Source of the DNA: Nocardiopsis ganjiahuensis DSM 45031
GTDB taxonomy: Bacteria; Actinomycetota; Actinomycetes; Streptosporangiales; Streptosporangiaceae
NCBI RefSeq assembly: GCF_000341085.1
Contig: NZ_ANBA01000008.1
Coordinates: 62,001 to 126,000, forward strand
Direction: 5' to 3'
DNA: 64,000 nucleotides
Positions 7,698 through 17,880 of this stretch are shown piece by piece. The notes beneath the pieces were generated by a model. The model worked only from the letters and a program-made list of their open reading frames with translations. It ran no database searches and was not told the DNA's origin. Both the position numbers and the translations under genes were made by a program. How positions within the stretch are numbered: the first letter of the stretch is position 1; each line of letters opens with the position of its first letter.

Positions 7698-7717
7698 TCA
7701 GAGACGCTAGGACGCGC

Positions 7718-8761
7718 TCATCCCAGGGGAAAGGGCGAACTTTGAACCTGTGGAAAACCTCCGCTCCCGGGAACAAAGCCGCCGCCCGCCTGGTTCGCCG
7801 GGCGCGGCCCGAAGCGCTCGCGGTACAGGGCCGGGCTGATACCCGTGTGCGCCCGCACGCTCGCCCTCAGGTTGGCCCCGGTGCCCAGGCCGCTGACCCG
7901 CGCGACGGTGTCGAAGCCCATCCCGCCCGCCTCGATCAGACGGCAGGCCAGCAGCACACGCTCCGAACGCAGCCAGGCCAGTGGGGTCGTGCCGAGTTCG
8001 GCGCGGAAGCGGCGGTGCAGGGTCGCCTGGCTGACCGCCGCCCGAGCGGCGAGGTCGGCGACGGTGAGCGGGGTGTCCAGGCGTTCCCGCACCCACTCCA
8101 GGAGCGGTGCGAGGGAGCTGTCCGCCGTCTCCGGGACGGCCTGGGGGACGAACTGCCGCTGACCGCCCTGGCGGTGGCCGCTGAACACCAGCCGCCGGCT
8201 GACGGTGTTGGCCACCTCCGCACCGTGGTCGCGGCGGATCAGGTGCAGGCCCAGGTCCAGCGCGGAGGCGCTGCCCGCGGCGGTGAGCACGTCGCCCTCG
8301 TCCACGAACAGCACGTCCTGCTCCAGGCGCACGAGCGGGTACGTCCGGCGGAACAGCTCCTCGAACCGCCAGTGCGTGGCCGCGCGGCGCCCGTCCAGGA
8401 CCCCGGCCGCCGCCAGGGTGAACGATCCGCTGCAGAAGCTGACCAGGCGCGCTCCCCGCAGGGACGCGTTCCGCACGGCCTCGACCACCTCGGGGGCGGG
8501 CGGCACCCATGGGTCGGGGCGGTTGGGCACGATTATTGTGTCGGCCTCGGCCACAGCGTCCAGCCCGGCCAGGCCGGCCATGGTGAACATGCCCAGGTGA
8601 ACGCGGACCTCGGGGCGGGGCGAGCACACGGTGAGTTCGTACCAGGGGCGGTCGAGTTCGGGCCGGTGCAGCCCGAAGAGTTCGGTGGCCACGCTCATCT
8701 CGAAGGGGTTGGACCCCTCGTCGACGATCAGCGCCACCCGGTGCGAGGATTCTTGCGGCAT
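7718..8761 (-). CDS. GlxA-family AraC-type transcriptional regulator (DJ-1/PfpI + AraC HTH)
   Basis: 347 residues. Residues about 8-185 form a DJ-1/PfpI class I amidotransferase-like domain with Cys110 in the SFCSGSF elbow. Residues about 220-320 hold the two AraC helix-turn-helix motifs (LTVADLAARAAVSQATLHRRF and the GFDTVARVSGLG region). This is the standard GlxA/FtrA architecture, usually activating small catabolic or stress genes. It is divergent from the cupin gene at 8813 with only 51 bases between starts, so the cupin gene is the likely target. The last 25 residues are a Gly/Pro-rich extension. The stop lies 20 bases from the end of the TnpB-like gene, so that element inserted right behind it. 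Confidence 0.92.
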   Translation of the reverse strand: MPQESSHRVALIVDEGSNPFEMSVATELFGLHRPELDRPWYELTVCSPRPEVRVHLGMFTMAGLAGLDAVAEADTIIVPNRPDPWVPPAPEVVEAVRNASLRGARLVSFCSGSFTLAAAGVLDGRRAATHWRFEELFRRTYPLVRLEQDVLFVDEGDVLTAAGSASALDLGLHLIRRDHGAEVANTVSRRLVFSGHRQGGQRQFVPQAVPETADSSLAPLLEWVRERLDTPLTVADLAARAAVSQATLHRRFRAELGTTPLAWLRSERVLLACRLIEAGGMGFDTVARVSGLGTGANLRASVRAHTGISPALYRERFGPRPANQAGGGFVPGSGGFPQVQSSPFPLG

Positions 8762-8812
8762 GTGCGATTCCTAGCACTTCCCGGCGCACGGCGCCAGCGC
8801 GAGGATGAGCAC

Positions 8813-9211
8813 ATGAGCGAACGAGCGATCAGTCTTCAGGCCGCGCTGGACACCTTCGACCAGCTGTGGAGCCCGCGCGTGGTCACCCGCGTCAACGACT
8901 ACGACGTACGGGTGGCCAAGGTTCGGGGCGAGTACATCTGGCACGCCCACGAGAACACCGACGAGTTCTTCCTGCTGCTCTCCGGCGACCTGCGGATCCG
9001 GCTCCGCGAACACGACGGCGCCGAGGAGCGGGTGGTCACCCTGGAACAGGGTTCGGTGTTCGTGGTCCCGCGCGGCACGGAACACCGCCCCGAGTCCGAC
9101 GGCGGAGCGTCCATCCTGCTGTTCGAGCCCACCGGGACCCTGAGCGTCGGCGACCGGCACGAGGAGGTGCCCGACCACGTGGACGCCACCACCGGTCACG
9201 CGCTGACCTGA
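8813..9211 (+). CDS. Small cupin-domain protein
   Basis: 132 residues, one cupin barrel. Motif 1 is WHAHENTDEFF with His44, His46 and Glu51 as metal ligands; motif 2 ends in the GTEHRPE histidine (His91). Such mannose-6-phosphate-isomerase-like single cupins bind a divalent metal and can be isomerases, dioxygenases or binding proteins. The ATG at 8813 is used; an earlier ATG at 8804 runs into a stop after three codons. It is paired head to head with the GlxA-type regulator. Substrate unknown. Confidence 0.85.
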   Translation: MSERAISLQAALDTFDQLWSPRVVTRVNDYDVRVAKVRGEYIWHAHENTDEFFLLLSGDLRIRLREHDGAEERVVTLEQGSVFVVPRGTEHRPESDGGASILLFEPTGTLSVGDRHEEVPDHVDATTGHALT

Positions 9212-9283
9212 TCTGGGGGCTGCCTCCTCGGGCGCTTCGCCGACTGGTGCTGCGATGTCGTAGGCCGCCGATACTGTTCCCGC

Positions 9284-9883
9284 ATGAGTTACGCGCTGAC
9301 GCCCTACGTGGTCGACCTCGACGTCCTGCACGCCTCCGTCGGGTCCAAGGACGAGAAACTGCGCCGCATGATCGGCGGCCGTTTCAAACGGCGGCTGGAT
9401 TTCGACGACTCCCAGTTCGACAGCGTCATCGACGAGGGCGGTCCCACCATCCGCGACGCGATCCGCGCGGTCATCGAGGGCGGTCCCTTCGACGACCAGC
9501 ACGGAACCATGTACGCCTACGCCTACAAGTGGATCTGCGAGTTCCACGGACGGGCCCAGTTCAACAACGACTTCTCCCCGATGAGGTCCGAGTGGCTGGG
9601 GGTGGTCGACGAGGGCCTCAAGGCGCTGGGGGTGAACGCGGTCAGGGTCGAGGAGTTCAGCTTCGGCCGCATTCCTTCGCCGATCCCCGACCCGGACTTC
9701 CTGCCGGGCTACGGCGAGTGGAGCCGCACCGAGTGCGAGTCAGCTCTCGAGCAGTGGGAGGCCGCCACCGACGAGGCCAAGTCCGCCCTCGAACCCGAGG
9801 TGCTGCGGGCCGTTGAGTCCTGCATGGACTGGTGCCGCAACGCCACCGCCCTCGGACGCGGCGTCGCCGCTTTCTTCAGCTGA
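9284..9883 (+). CDS. Conserved hypothetical protein (actinobacterial, DUF7691-like)
   Basis: 199 residues, soluble, acidic, with good codon bias. It starts MSYALTPYVVDLDVL and continues with GSKDEKLRRMIGG, a pattern I associate with a streptomycete family of unknown function (DUF7691); that match is from memory only. No signal peptide or membrane segment. It probably has its own promoter, 72 bases after the cupin gene, or is read through from it. No catalytic motif is obvious. Confidence 0.7.
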   Translation: MSYALTPYVVDLDVLHASVGSKDEKLRRMIGGRFKRRLDFDDSQFDSVIDEGGPTIRDAIRAVIEGGPFDDQHGTMYAYAYKWICEFHGRAQFNNDFSPMRSEWLGVVDEGLKALGVNAVRVEEFSFGRIPSPIPDPDFLPGYGEWSRTECESALEQWEAATDEAKSALEPEVLRAVESCMDWCRNATALGRGVAAFFS

Positions 9884-9986
9884 CCGCACAGGGCAGGCCG
9901 CTCGGCGCGCGCTCCGGTGGTCACCCGACAAAGGCTGTGCGAGGATTGTCGGGTGACCGGGGCCGGGGTCGCCGCACGATGGGGGC

Positions 9987-10799
9987 ATGGATGACACGAC
10001 CTTGGTATCCCGTTTCCTCCGCGACGGCTTCGTGAAGTTGGAGGGCGCTGTCGCGCCGCGCGTGGCCGCGGACTGCGCGCGGCTGCTGTGGCGAGAGACC
10101 GGCTGCGACCCGGACGACCCGTCGACGTGGACGCAGCCCATGCACTGGGTGGGTGGCCTGGCACAGGGGCCGTTCGCCGCCGCTCCCAACTCCCCGTCGC
10201 TGCATCGCGCGTACGACCTGCTCGTCGGCGCGGGACGTTGGGAGCCGCGCTACTCGCTGGGCACGTTCCCACTGCGCTTCCCGCACGAGGAGGAGCCGGA
10301 CGACGCGGGCTGGCACATCGACGGGAGCTATCTCCCGGAAGGCGAGAGCTGGTACTTCACGAACCTGCGCTCCCGGGGCCGGGCACTGCTGATGCTGTTC
10401 CTGTTCAGCGAGGTCGGTGAACAGGACGCCCCGACCCGGATCCGGGTCGGATCGCACCTCGATGTGCCGAAGGTGCTGGACAAGTACGGGGAGGACGGGG
10501 CGAGCGGGCTGGCCATCGCCCCCGATCTGGTGGCGGCGTCCGACCACCGTCCACTCGCCCATGCCACCGGGTCCCCGGGCGACGTCTTCCTGTGCCATCC
10601 GTTCCTGGTGCACGCCGCGCAGCCGCACCATGGAGTGCGGCCGCGCTTCATGGCGCAGCCACCGCTGATGCCGGCCGCACCGTACGAACTGGAACGAACC
10701 GATGGCGCGTACTCTCCCGTGGAGATCGCGATCCGCCGGGGTCTGGGACAGGACACCCCCGGCCCGGACGGCGACGGCACCGGCCGCAGCGCCGGGTAG
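9987..10799 (+). CDS. Phytanoyl-CoA dioxygenase (PhyH) family Fe(II)/2-oxoglutarate oxygenase
   Basis: 270 residues, double-stranded beta-helix fold. The HxD iron ligands are His110 and Asp112 in GWHIDGSY, and the distal His is in CHPFLVHAAQ (about residue 209), followed by the 2-oxoglutarate-binding Arg in the GVRPRF strand. These enzymes hydroxylate or halogenate small molecules, often in secondary metabolism, with Fe(II), O2 and 2-oxoglutarate. The ATG at 9987 starts a normal N-terminal helix (LVSRFLRDGFVKLEG). It stands alone on the plus strand. Substrate unknown. Confidence 0.88.
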   Translation: MDDTTLVSRFLRDGFVKLEGAVAPRVAADCARLLWRETGCDPDDPSTWTQPMHWVGGLAQGPFAAAPNSPSLHRAYDLLVGAGRWEPRYSLGTFPLRFPHEEEPDDAGWHIDGSYLPEGESWYFTNLRSRGRALLMLFLFSEVGEQDAPTRIRVGSHLDVPKVLDKYGEDGASGLAIAPDLVAASDHRPLAHATGSPGDVFLCHPFLVHAAQPHHGVRPRFMAQPPLMPAAPYELERTDGAYSPVEIAIRRGLGQDTPGPDGDGTGRSAG

Positions 10800-10893
10800 C
10801 CGTGCCACGATCAGCGTCGGCGAGGTCGTCGCGAAGGAAGACCCCGGCGGACAGTGACTGTTCAGCCAGGGGCCGCGCGTCGGCGGCACCGGG

Positions 10894-11691
10894 TCAGAAG
10901 TGCCCGGTCAGGCCGCCCGTGTGGCTGACCTGGACGGTGTGGCTCACCCACCCCCGGCCGGTCTGCTGGTGCAGGAGGAAACCGGTGGGTTCGTGCACGT
11001 ATCCCATCGGGGCGCGCCCGTTCCTGACCAGTTCGCTCTGCCGGTACGTGCTGGGGGCGGTGGCCAGGACACTGCCTCCGAATCCGGTGCTGGTCGGCCG
11101 GTGGACGTGCCCCGCCAGGACCCGGACGACGTCGGGATGGCGGGCCACCACCTCCTCCAGCGCCTCGCCGTCCTCCAGGCGCATACCGTCCAGGAACGGG
11201 ACGCCGATGGGGACCGGCGGGTGGTGCAGGCACACGAAGGCCGGGACGCCGGGGCGCCGGTCCAGGGCGGTGTCCAACCAGGTCAGTTGTTCGGCGCCCA
11301 GCAGCCCGCAGGGGGAGCCGGGCACGAGGGAGTCCAGGACCACGACGGTGACCCCGGGGTACTCCACCACGTACCGGCTGCTGCCGTCTCCGCCCAGGTG
11401 GGAGCTGTCCCCGAAAGCGGCGCGCAGGTTCCGGCGGTCGTCGTGGTTGCCGGCGGCCAGGTGCAGTGGAAGCGGGAAACGGTCGATGATCTCGCCCAGG
11501 AGGGCGTACTCCTCGGGGCTGCCGTGCTCGACGAGGTCACCCGTGATGACCACGCAGGTCGGCCGGGGGTCAAGGGCGAGAACACGGCTGAGCGCCCGGT
11601 GCAGACCGGTGGCCGGTTCGGCGGCGAGCGCGCCCGTTGTCAGGTGGGGATCGCTGAGGTGTGCGACGGAGGTACTGCTGGAGGGGGTCAT
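10894..11691 (-). CDS. Calcineurin-like metallophosphoesterase (cyclic-nucleotide phosphodiesterase type)
   Basis: 265 residues. All five metallophosphoesterase blocks are present: HLSDPHL near the N-terminus, [25 protein letters not shown] and AGHVHRP. These bind two metals and cleave phosphodiesters. The arrangement resembles the class III cyclic-nucleotide phosphodiesterases (CpdA/GpdQ/Rv0805 group). The ATG at 11691 is preferred; a GTG at 11700 is equally open and neither has a strong binding site. It is cytosolic, with no signal peptide. It may act on cAMP, cyclic dinucleotides or glycerophosphodiesters. Confidence 0.88.
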   Translation of the reverse strand: MTPSSSTSVAHLSDPHLTTGALAAEPATGLHRALSRVLALDPRPTCVVITGDLVEHGSPEEYALLGEIIDRFPLPLHLAAGNHDDRRNLRAAFGDSSHLGGDGSSRYVVEYPGVTVVVLDSLVPGSPCGLLGAEQLTWLDTALDRRPGVPAFVCLHHPPVPIGVPFLDGMRLEDGEALEEVVARHPDVVRVLAGHVHRPTSTGFGGSVLATAPSTYRQSELVRNGRAPMGYVHEPTGFLLHQQTGRGWVSHTVQVSHTGGLTGHF

Positions 11692-11796
11692 GACGGCCAC
11701 GGTGCCCCAGGGCCGGGTTCACGGGCAACAGGTCACGCTGAGAGCGGACCGGGGCGGCGTGGCCCGGCCGCCGGAGCCGGTGTTCGGGCTGCGGGT

Positions 11797-12756
11797 TCAG
11801 TCGGCCCGGCCGGGCGGGTTCACGCTGAACGGGGTGTGCCGCCACTGGTCCACGGCCGGGTTCAGGTACTCCGCCAGCACGGGCAGCTTCGGGACGAGCT
11901 CGAGGGCGGCGATGGTGCGCAGCCTGCCCACGGCGTTCACGAAGTCCATCACGTCCTCGTTCAGCTCCCGCATGCCGTTACGGCGCGCGCCGCGGTTGTA
12001 GGCGGCCTCCAGCTCGGATCCGAGCGCGGCCAGGTCCCACTCGACCGGTCCCAGGCAGACCAGCTCGAAGTCGGCGTAGCGGTCCCCGTCCACGGCGGCG
12101 AAGACGTTCGCGGGCGGGGAGTCACCGTGGACGGTTTGCAGCTCGACGCCCGGGAAGGCCTTCTCGAACTCCGTCTGTGAACCGGCGAGGGGTTCGAGGA
12201 CCTGCCACTCGCGGCGGGCGCGGTCCAGGTCCTGCGGGGAGATAAGGTCGGGGCTCTTCTCCAGCCGGGCGAGGCTCTCGGTGAGGGAGTGCGGCTCGGC
12301 CGCCTCCAGGAACCGCAGTCGGCCCGGGTAGTCGCGCAGGGCGGCGTGCAGGTGAGCGGTGCTCTCGGCGTTGGCCGCGTAGTCGGGCTCCTTGTCGCGG
12401 TTCTCCTCGACGTACTGCCAGAACGTCATCGAGAACCCGTCGCGCTGTACGGGCTCGCGCGGCACGAGCGGGCTGGGCGGGAGCACGGGGACGCCCTGTC
12501 CGTCCAGCCACCGGGTCACGTCCAGTTCCGCGCGCTGGCGCCGGGCCAGGGACTCCAGGGTCGTCGAGTCCGGCAGGACGGTGGGGACGCGCGCCACGAC
12601 CGGTGAGGGCGCGAGGTGGACGACGACGGAGAACAGGTCGTGCAGCACCTCGGGTTCGCGGACGTCGAGTCCGAGGTCGCGTCCGGCTCCGACGGCCGCG
12701 TCCACGGCCGCGGAGGTTCGGTCGGCGAGCTGTTCTCGGGTGAGGAATTCGGTCAT
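11797..12756 (-). CDS. APH-family phosphotransferase (aminoglycoside phosphotransferase/choline kinase fold)
   Basis: 319 residues. The Brenner motif HGDSPPAN (HxDxxxxN) and the later metal-binding DFE stretch followed by GPVEWDLA are the kinase-like catalytic and Mg motifs. The N-terminal lobe binds ATP through VVARVP-type strands. Family members phosphorylate aminoglycosides, choline, homoserine or macrolides; here the substrate is open. It lies 105 bases upstream of the phosphoesterase on the same strand and could share its transcript. The ATG at 12756 follows no extended upstream reading and fits the family. Confidence 0.87.
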   Translation of the reverse strand: MTEFLTREQLADRTSAAVDAAVGAGRDLGLDVREPEVLHDLFSVVVHLAPSPVVARVPTVLPDSTTLESLARRQRAELDVTRWLDGQGVPVLPPSPLVPREPVQRDGFSMTFWQYVEENRDKEPDYAANAESTAHLHAALRDYPGRLRFLEAAEPHSLTESLARLEKSPDLISPQDLDRARREWQVLEPLAGSQTEFEKAFPGVELQTVHGDSPPANVFAAVDGDRYADFELVCLGPVEWDLAALGSELEAAYNRGARRNGMRELNEDVMDFVNAVGRLRTIAALELVPKLPVLAEYLNPAVDQWRHTPFSVNPPGRAD

Positions 12757-12913
12757 CGGATGATCATTCCACGCCCAGGAGCTGGCGGAATGTCAGCGGC
12801 GTGCCGTGTCGTGGCTCACGGACGCCTCGTGTCCGAACCCGGTGGAGGGCGGCTGGTGGGTTCGGGGGTGAAAACCCTTTGGCCGCAAGGGACGGGGCCA
12901 CGACAATGCCCTC

Positions 12914-13678
12914 ATGGTCGATCGACACTTCTCCGTTCTCAACCTGGCCGAGCTCTACGACTACTTCAGCCACTGGCAGGTCTCACCGCAGGACGACTTC
13001 TACCTCGATCTGGTGATGGGCGCCCGTTCGGTGCTGGACGTGGGGTGCGGGACCGGCAAGATCCAGCGGGTCGCCCGCGAGCGGGGGCACACCGGGCGGC
13101 TGGTGGGACTGGATCCGGCCGACGCGATGCTGGAGGTCGGCCGCCGGGACCGGGGCGACGTCGAGTGGGTTCTGGGCGACCTGGTCGCCGGCCCCTACGA
13201 GGGAGAGGCCGAGCTGTTGGGGGACGGCGCGTTCGACCTGGTCATCATGTCCGGGCACGCCTTCCAGGTGTTCCTCGGCGACGAGGACGTGCGTGCCAAC
13301 CTGGCCGCCGTGCGCAGGATTCTGGCCCCGGGCGGCCGGTTCGTGTTCGAGACCCGCAACCCGGCCGTGCGCGGCTGGCAGGCCTGGAGCCCCGAGCGGG
13401 TGCGCACCGTGGACGGCCCCGGCGGCAGGAAGGCGACCTGTGTGCACCGCCTGCGCGAGGTGGCGGGCGAGTTGGTCACCTTCACCTCCGACTACAGCGT
13501 CGAGGGCTGGGCCGAACCCGAGACCGTGCGCAGCACCCTGCGTTTCCTGGACGCCGAGCGCCTGAACGCCTTCCTCGCCGAGGCCGGGCTGGAGGTGAGC
13601 GCCCAGTACGGGTACTGGGACCGCAGCCCGCTCACCGACTCCAGCGAGGAGATCATCACCTTCGCCCGCCCCGCCTGA
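12914..13678 (+). CDS. Class I SAM-dependent methyltransferase
   Basis: 254 residues. Motif I is VLDVGCGTGKI (about residues 40-50), with the acidic end of strand 2 in GLDPADAML, motif II in FDLVIMSGHAFQ, and motif III in RRILAPGGRFVFETRNP. It is a soluble small-molecule methyltransferase; the C-terminal part after residue 180 is the variable substrate cap. It is divergent from the phosphotransferase with a 157-base gap. Substrate unknown. Confidence 0.88.
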   Translation: MVDRHFSVLNLAELYDYFSHWQVSPQDDFYLDLVMGARSVLDVGCGTGKIQRVARERGHTGRLVGLDPADAMLEVGRRDRGDVEWVLGDLVAGPYEGEAELLGDGAFDLVIMSGHAFQVFLGDEDVRANLAAVRRILAPGGRFVFETRNPAVRGWQAWSPERVRTVDGPGGRKATCVHRLREVAGELVTFTSDYSVEGWAEPETVRSTLRFLDAERLNAFLAEAGLEVSAQYGYWDRSPLTDSSEEIITFARPA

Positions 13679-13733
13679 GCCGACGGCGATCGGGCAGGAT
13701 ACTGGGCAGTGAAGAGCTCTCGAGGAGGTGCCC

Positions 13734-13832
13734 GTGTTCTTCTTCTACAACAGCCGGTGGGGCTGCGTGACGTCCCTCCTGGTCTCGGCCGCCCTGACCC
13801 TGCTGCTGCTGTTCCTGCTCGGTTGGATCTGA
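13734..13832 (+). CDS. 32-residue membrane peptide
   Basis: GTG start at 13734, 5 bases after GAGGAGG (13722-13728). The product is MFFFYNSRWGCVTS followed by one hydrophobic segment rich in Leu (about residues 15-31) and a stop. Similar tiny proteins (MFFxxSRxGC then a leucine helix) are common and conserved in streptomycete-type genomes and are usually missed because of size. Role unknown; the positive Arg and Cys before the helix suggest an N-in membrane anchor. It follows the methyltransferase by 55 bases. Confidence 0.7.
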   Translation: MFFFYNSRWGCVTSLLVSAALTLLLLFLLGWI

Positions 13833-13956
13833 CCGGCCCGCGCTCTCACCGGCCCCCGGCCCGGGGCGTTCGTGCCGGCGATGGTCGCCGCGGACCGGTT
13901 CGAGGGCCTCTGACAGCCGTTGGCGCTGTTGGGGGCCCTGGGAGCTGTGTGGCCGC

Positions 13957-14511
13957 TCACCCCGGCATCCCGGGAAGGCCGTCGATGCTGGTGGCGTTGC
14001 GCTTGCTCCAGTAGTCGTCGAAGTAGGCCGGATCGTGGCGTTCGTGGTGCCGGTCCAGCAGGTCGCGGTCACCGCGCAGGTCCATGAGGGGCACGGAGAA
14101 CCCGCACGAGTCCGAGATCCGGTGGACGTCCACCACGATGATCGAACGCTGCCCCAGGGTGCGCTCCTTGGCGAAGTGGACGCGCAGTTCGTCGAATTCG
14201 GGGTCGGCGGGCAGGACGGCGCGGCCGCGGCCGTGCAGGCGGACGATGTCGGGCGGCCCCTCGAAGGCACAGAACATCAGCACGACGCGGCCGTTCTCGC
14301 GCAGGTGGGCGATGGTCTCGGTGCCCGAGCCGGTGTAGTCGAGGTAGGCCACCCGGTGTTCGTCCAGGACCGCGAAGGTTCCGCCCATGCCCTTGGGGGA
14401 GACGTTGACGTGGCCGTGGGCGTCCAGAGGCGCCGTGCCGACGAAGAACACCGGCTGAGTGAGGAGGAACCGCTGCAGCCGGGGTCCGATGGACTCGTGG
14501 ATCTTTGCCAT
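13957..14511 (-). CDS. PPOX-fold pyridoxamine-phosphate-oxidase-like flavoprotein
   Basis: 184 residues. The VNVSPKGMGGTF strand-turn, the YLDYTGSGTETIAHLRENGRVVLMFCAFEG block and the HGRGRAV strand are typical of the general-stress PPOX group. It probably binds FMN and may reduce small molecules; true PNP oxidase (PdxH) is longer and has different phosphate-binding residues. The ATG at 14511 is the first codon that keeps the conserved N-terminal helix (LQRFLLTQPVFFVGTAP). It is downstream of the TetR gene on the same strand (58 bases), so co-transcription is possible. Confidence 0.85.
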   Translation of the reverse strand: MAKIHESIGPRLQRFLLTQPVFFVGTAPLDAHGHVNVSPKGMGGTFAVLDEHRVAYLDYTGSGTETIAHLRENGRVVLMFCAFEGPPDIVRLHGRGRAVLPADPEFDELRVHFAKERTLGQRSIIVVDVHRISDSCGFSVPLMDLRGDRDLLDRHHERHDPAYFDDYWSKRNATSIDGLPGMPG

Positions 14512-14569
14512 GACCGGAAGTCTGGCACGCGGGTTCGGCTCCGGTCCCGGGGGGTACGTGCTGTGGGGT

Positions 14570-15409
14570 TCAGGGGGCCTTCGGCTCGGGAGAGGCGGCC
14601 TCGATCTGGTTCCGTACCCCGTCCAGCAGGGCGTCGAGGCCGAACTGGAAGGACTCCCAGGCCTCCTGTTCCAGGTAGGGCTCGTCGGGGTCGGCGTTGT
14701 CGAAGGCGCCGGCCTGGGTCATCAGGGTCAGGGTGGGGAAGCGCGTGTCGAAGTCCTCGACGACCTCCTCCAGCTGGGCGGAGCGGGCGTACCACCACTC
14801 GTCCTCGGGGATGCCGGTGACGGCCTGGGCCTGGCGGGCCTCGGCTGCGGTGCGCACCAGGCCACGGACCAGGTTGAAGATGCTGGCGTGGGCGCCGCTG
14901 ATGGCCTTGGGCGGCAGTCCGGCCCGGTGGAGTACCGTGGCCAGGGACTCGAAGACCTGGTACTCGTTGGGGCCCAGGACCGGGCGGGCCTGTGAGATCT
15001 CCAGGCTCCAGGGGTGGCGCAGGTAGAAGCGCCACAGGTTGCCGGTCCAGGTGAGGACCTCCTCGCGCCAGACCGTTTTGTCGGTGGCGCCCTCTAGCGT
15101 TGTGGTCTCGGTCTCCCACTCGCGGACCAGTTCGGCGAAGGCGTGGTCGTACATGAGGTCGACGAGTTCGTTCTTGCTGGCCACGTAGGTGTACAGGGAC
15201 ATTGCGGTGCGCCCGAGGCGTTGGCCCACGGCGCGCATGGACAGGGCCTGCATGCCCTCGGTGTCGGCGACCTCGATGGCGGTCTCCACCACCAGGTCCA
15301 CGCTCAGCTGTGACTTGGGGCCGGGGCCGGTGCGTTCGACGGGTTCGTGGTCGCGCCACAGCAGTGCCATGGAGCGGCGGGGGTCACCCTGGCCGGCGTA
15401 GACAACCAC
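14570..15409 (-). CDS. TetR-family regulator, probable repressor of the UvrA-like resistance gene
   Basis: 279 residues: the N-terminal HTH (about residues 55-80, ALSMRAVGQRLGRTAMSLYTYV) and a long C-terminal TetR_C-type ligand domain. I take GTG 15409 as the start because AAGGAG lies 6 bases before it; an ATG at 15415 abuts that same site and seems too close. It is head to head with the UvrA-like gene and separated by the nested palindrome 15419-15465, whose left arm overlaps this gene's ribosome binding site. Autorepression and drug-released control of the ATPase are the simple reading. Confidence 0.9.
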   Translation of the reverse strand: MVVYAGQGDPRRSMALLWRDHEPVERTGPGPKSQLSVDLVVETAIEVADTEGMQALSMRAVGQRLGRTAMSLYTYVASKNELVDLMYDHAFAELVREWETETTTLEGATDKTVWREEVLTWTGNLWRFYLRHPWSLEISQARPVLGPNEYQVFESLATVLHRAGLPPKAISGAHASIFNLVRGLVRTAAEARQAQAVTGIPEDEWWYARSAQLEEVVEDFDTRFPTLTLMTQAGAFDNADPDEPYLEQEAWESFQFGLDALLDGVRNQIEAASPEPKAP

Positions 15410-15418
15410 TTGCATCTC

Positions 15419-15465
15419 CTTATGGAATAAACTAACGTTCGCTGGCTGTTAGTTTAGCGCATAAG
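15419..15465. promoter_or_regulatory. Nested palindromic operator between tetR-like and uvrA-like genes
   Basis: Two inverted repeats share one centre at 15442: inner TAAACTAAC (15428-15436) with GTTAGTTTA (15448-15456), spacer 11; outer CTTATG (15419-15424) with CATAAG (15460-15465). All arms are exact. It fills the 81-base space between the divergent starts, so TetR binding here would block both promoters. Confidence 0.75.
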
Positions 15466-15490
15466 GATTTCCAGGACCTTGAGGAGCAGC

Positions 15491-17764
<2,274 letters not shown>

Positions 17765-17797
17765 CGCCCGGCAGGTCCCAAAAGGTCCCAAAAGCAG

Positions 17798-17836
17798 GTG
17801 GGCCCGCCTCCGGAGGACGTCCGGAGGCGGGCCCAC
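17798..17836. terminator. Bidirectional terminator hairpin between convergent genes
   Basis: Perfect 17-bp stem (GTGGGCCCGCCTCCGGA and its complement) with a 5-base GGACG loop, between the convergent uvrA-like gene and the NCS1 gene. Two copies of GGTCCCAAAA lie just before it. Confidence 0.85.
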
Positions 17837-17880
17837 ACGCGTTTTCCGAACCCTGTGCGGGGTCCGGTGGTCCTGTGCGT

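Noticed and set aside
10801..10857. Short plus-strand frame ending VGEVVAKEDPGGQ after the PhyH gene
   Set aside because: No start, 18 codons, no conservation evidence available; may be chance.
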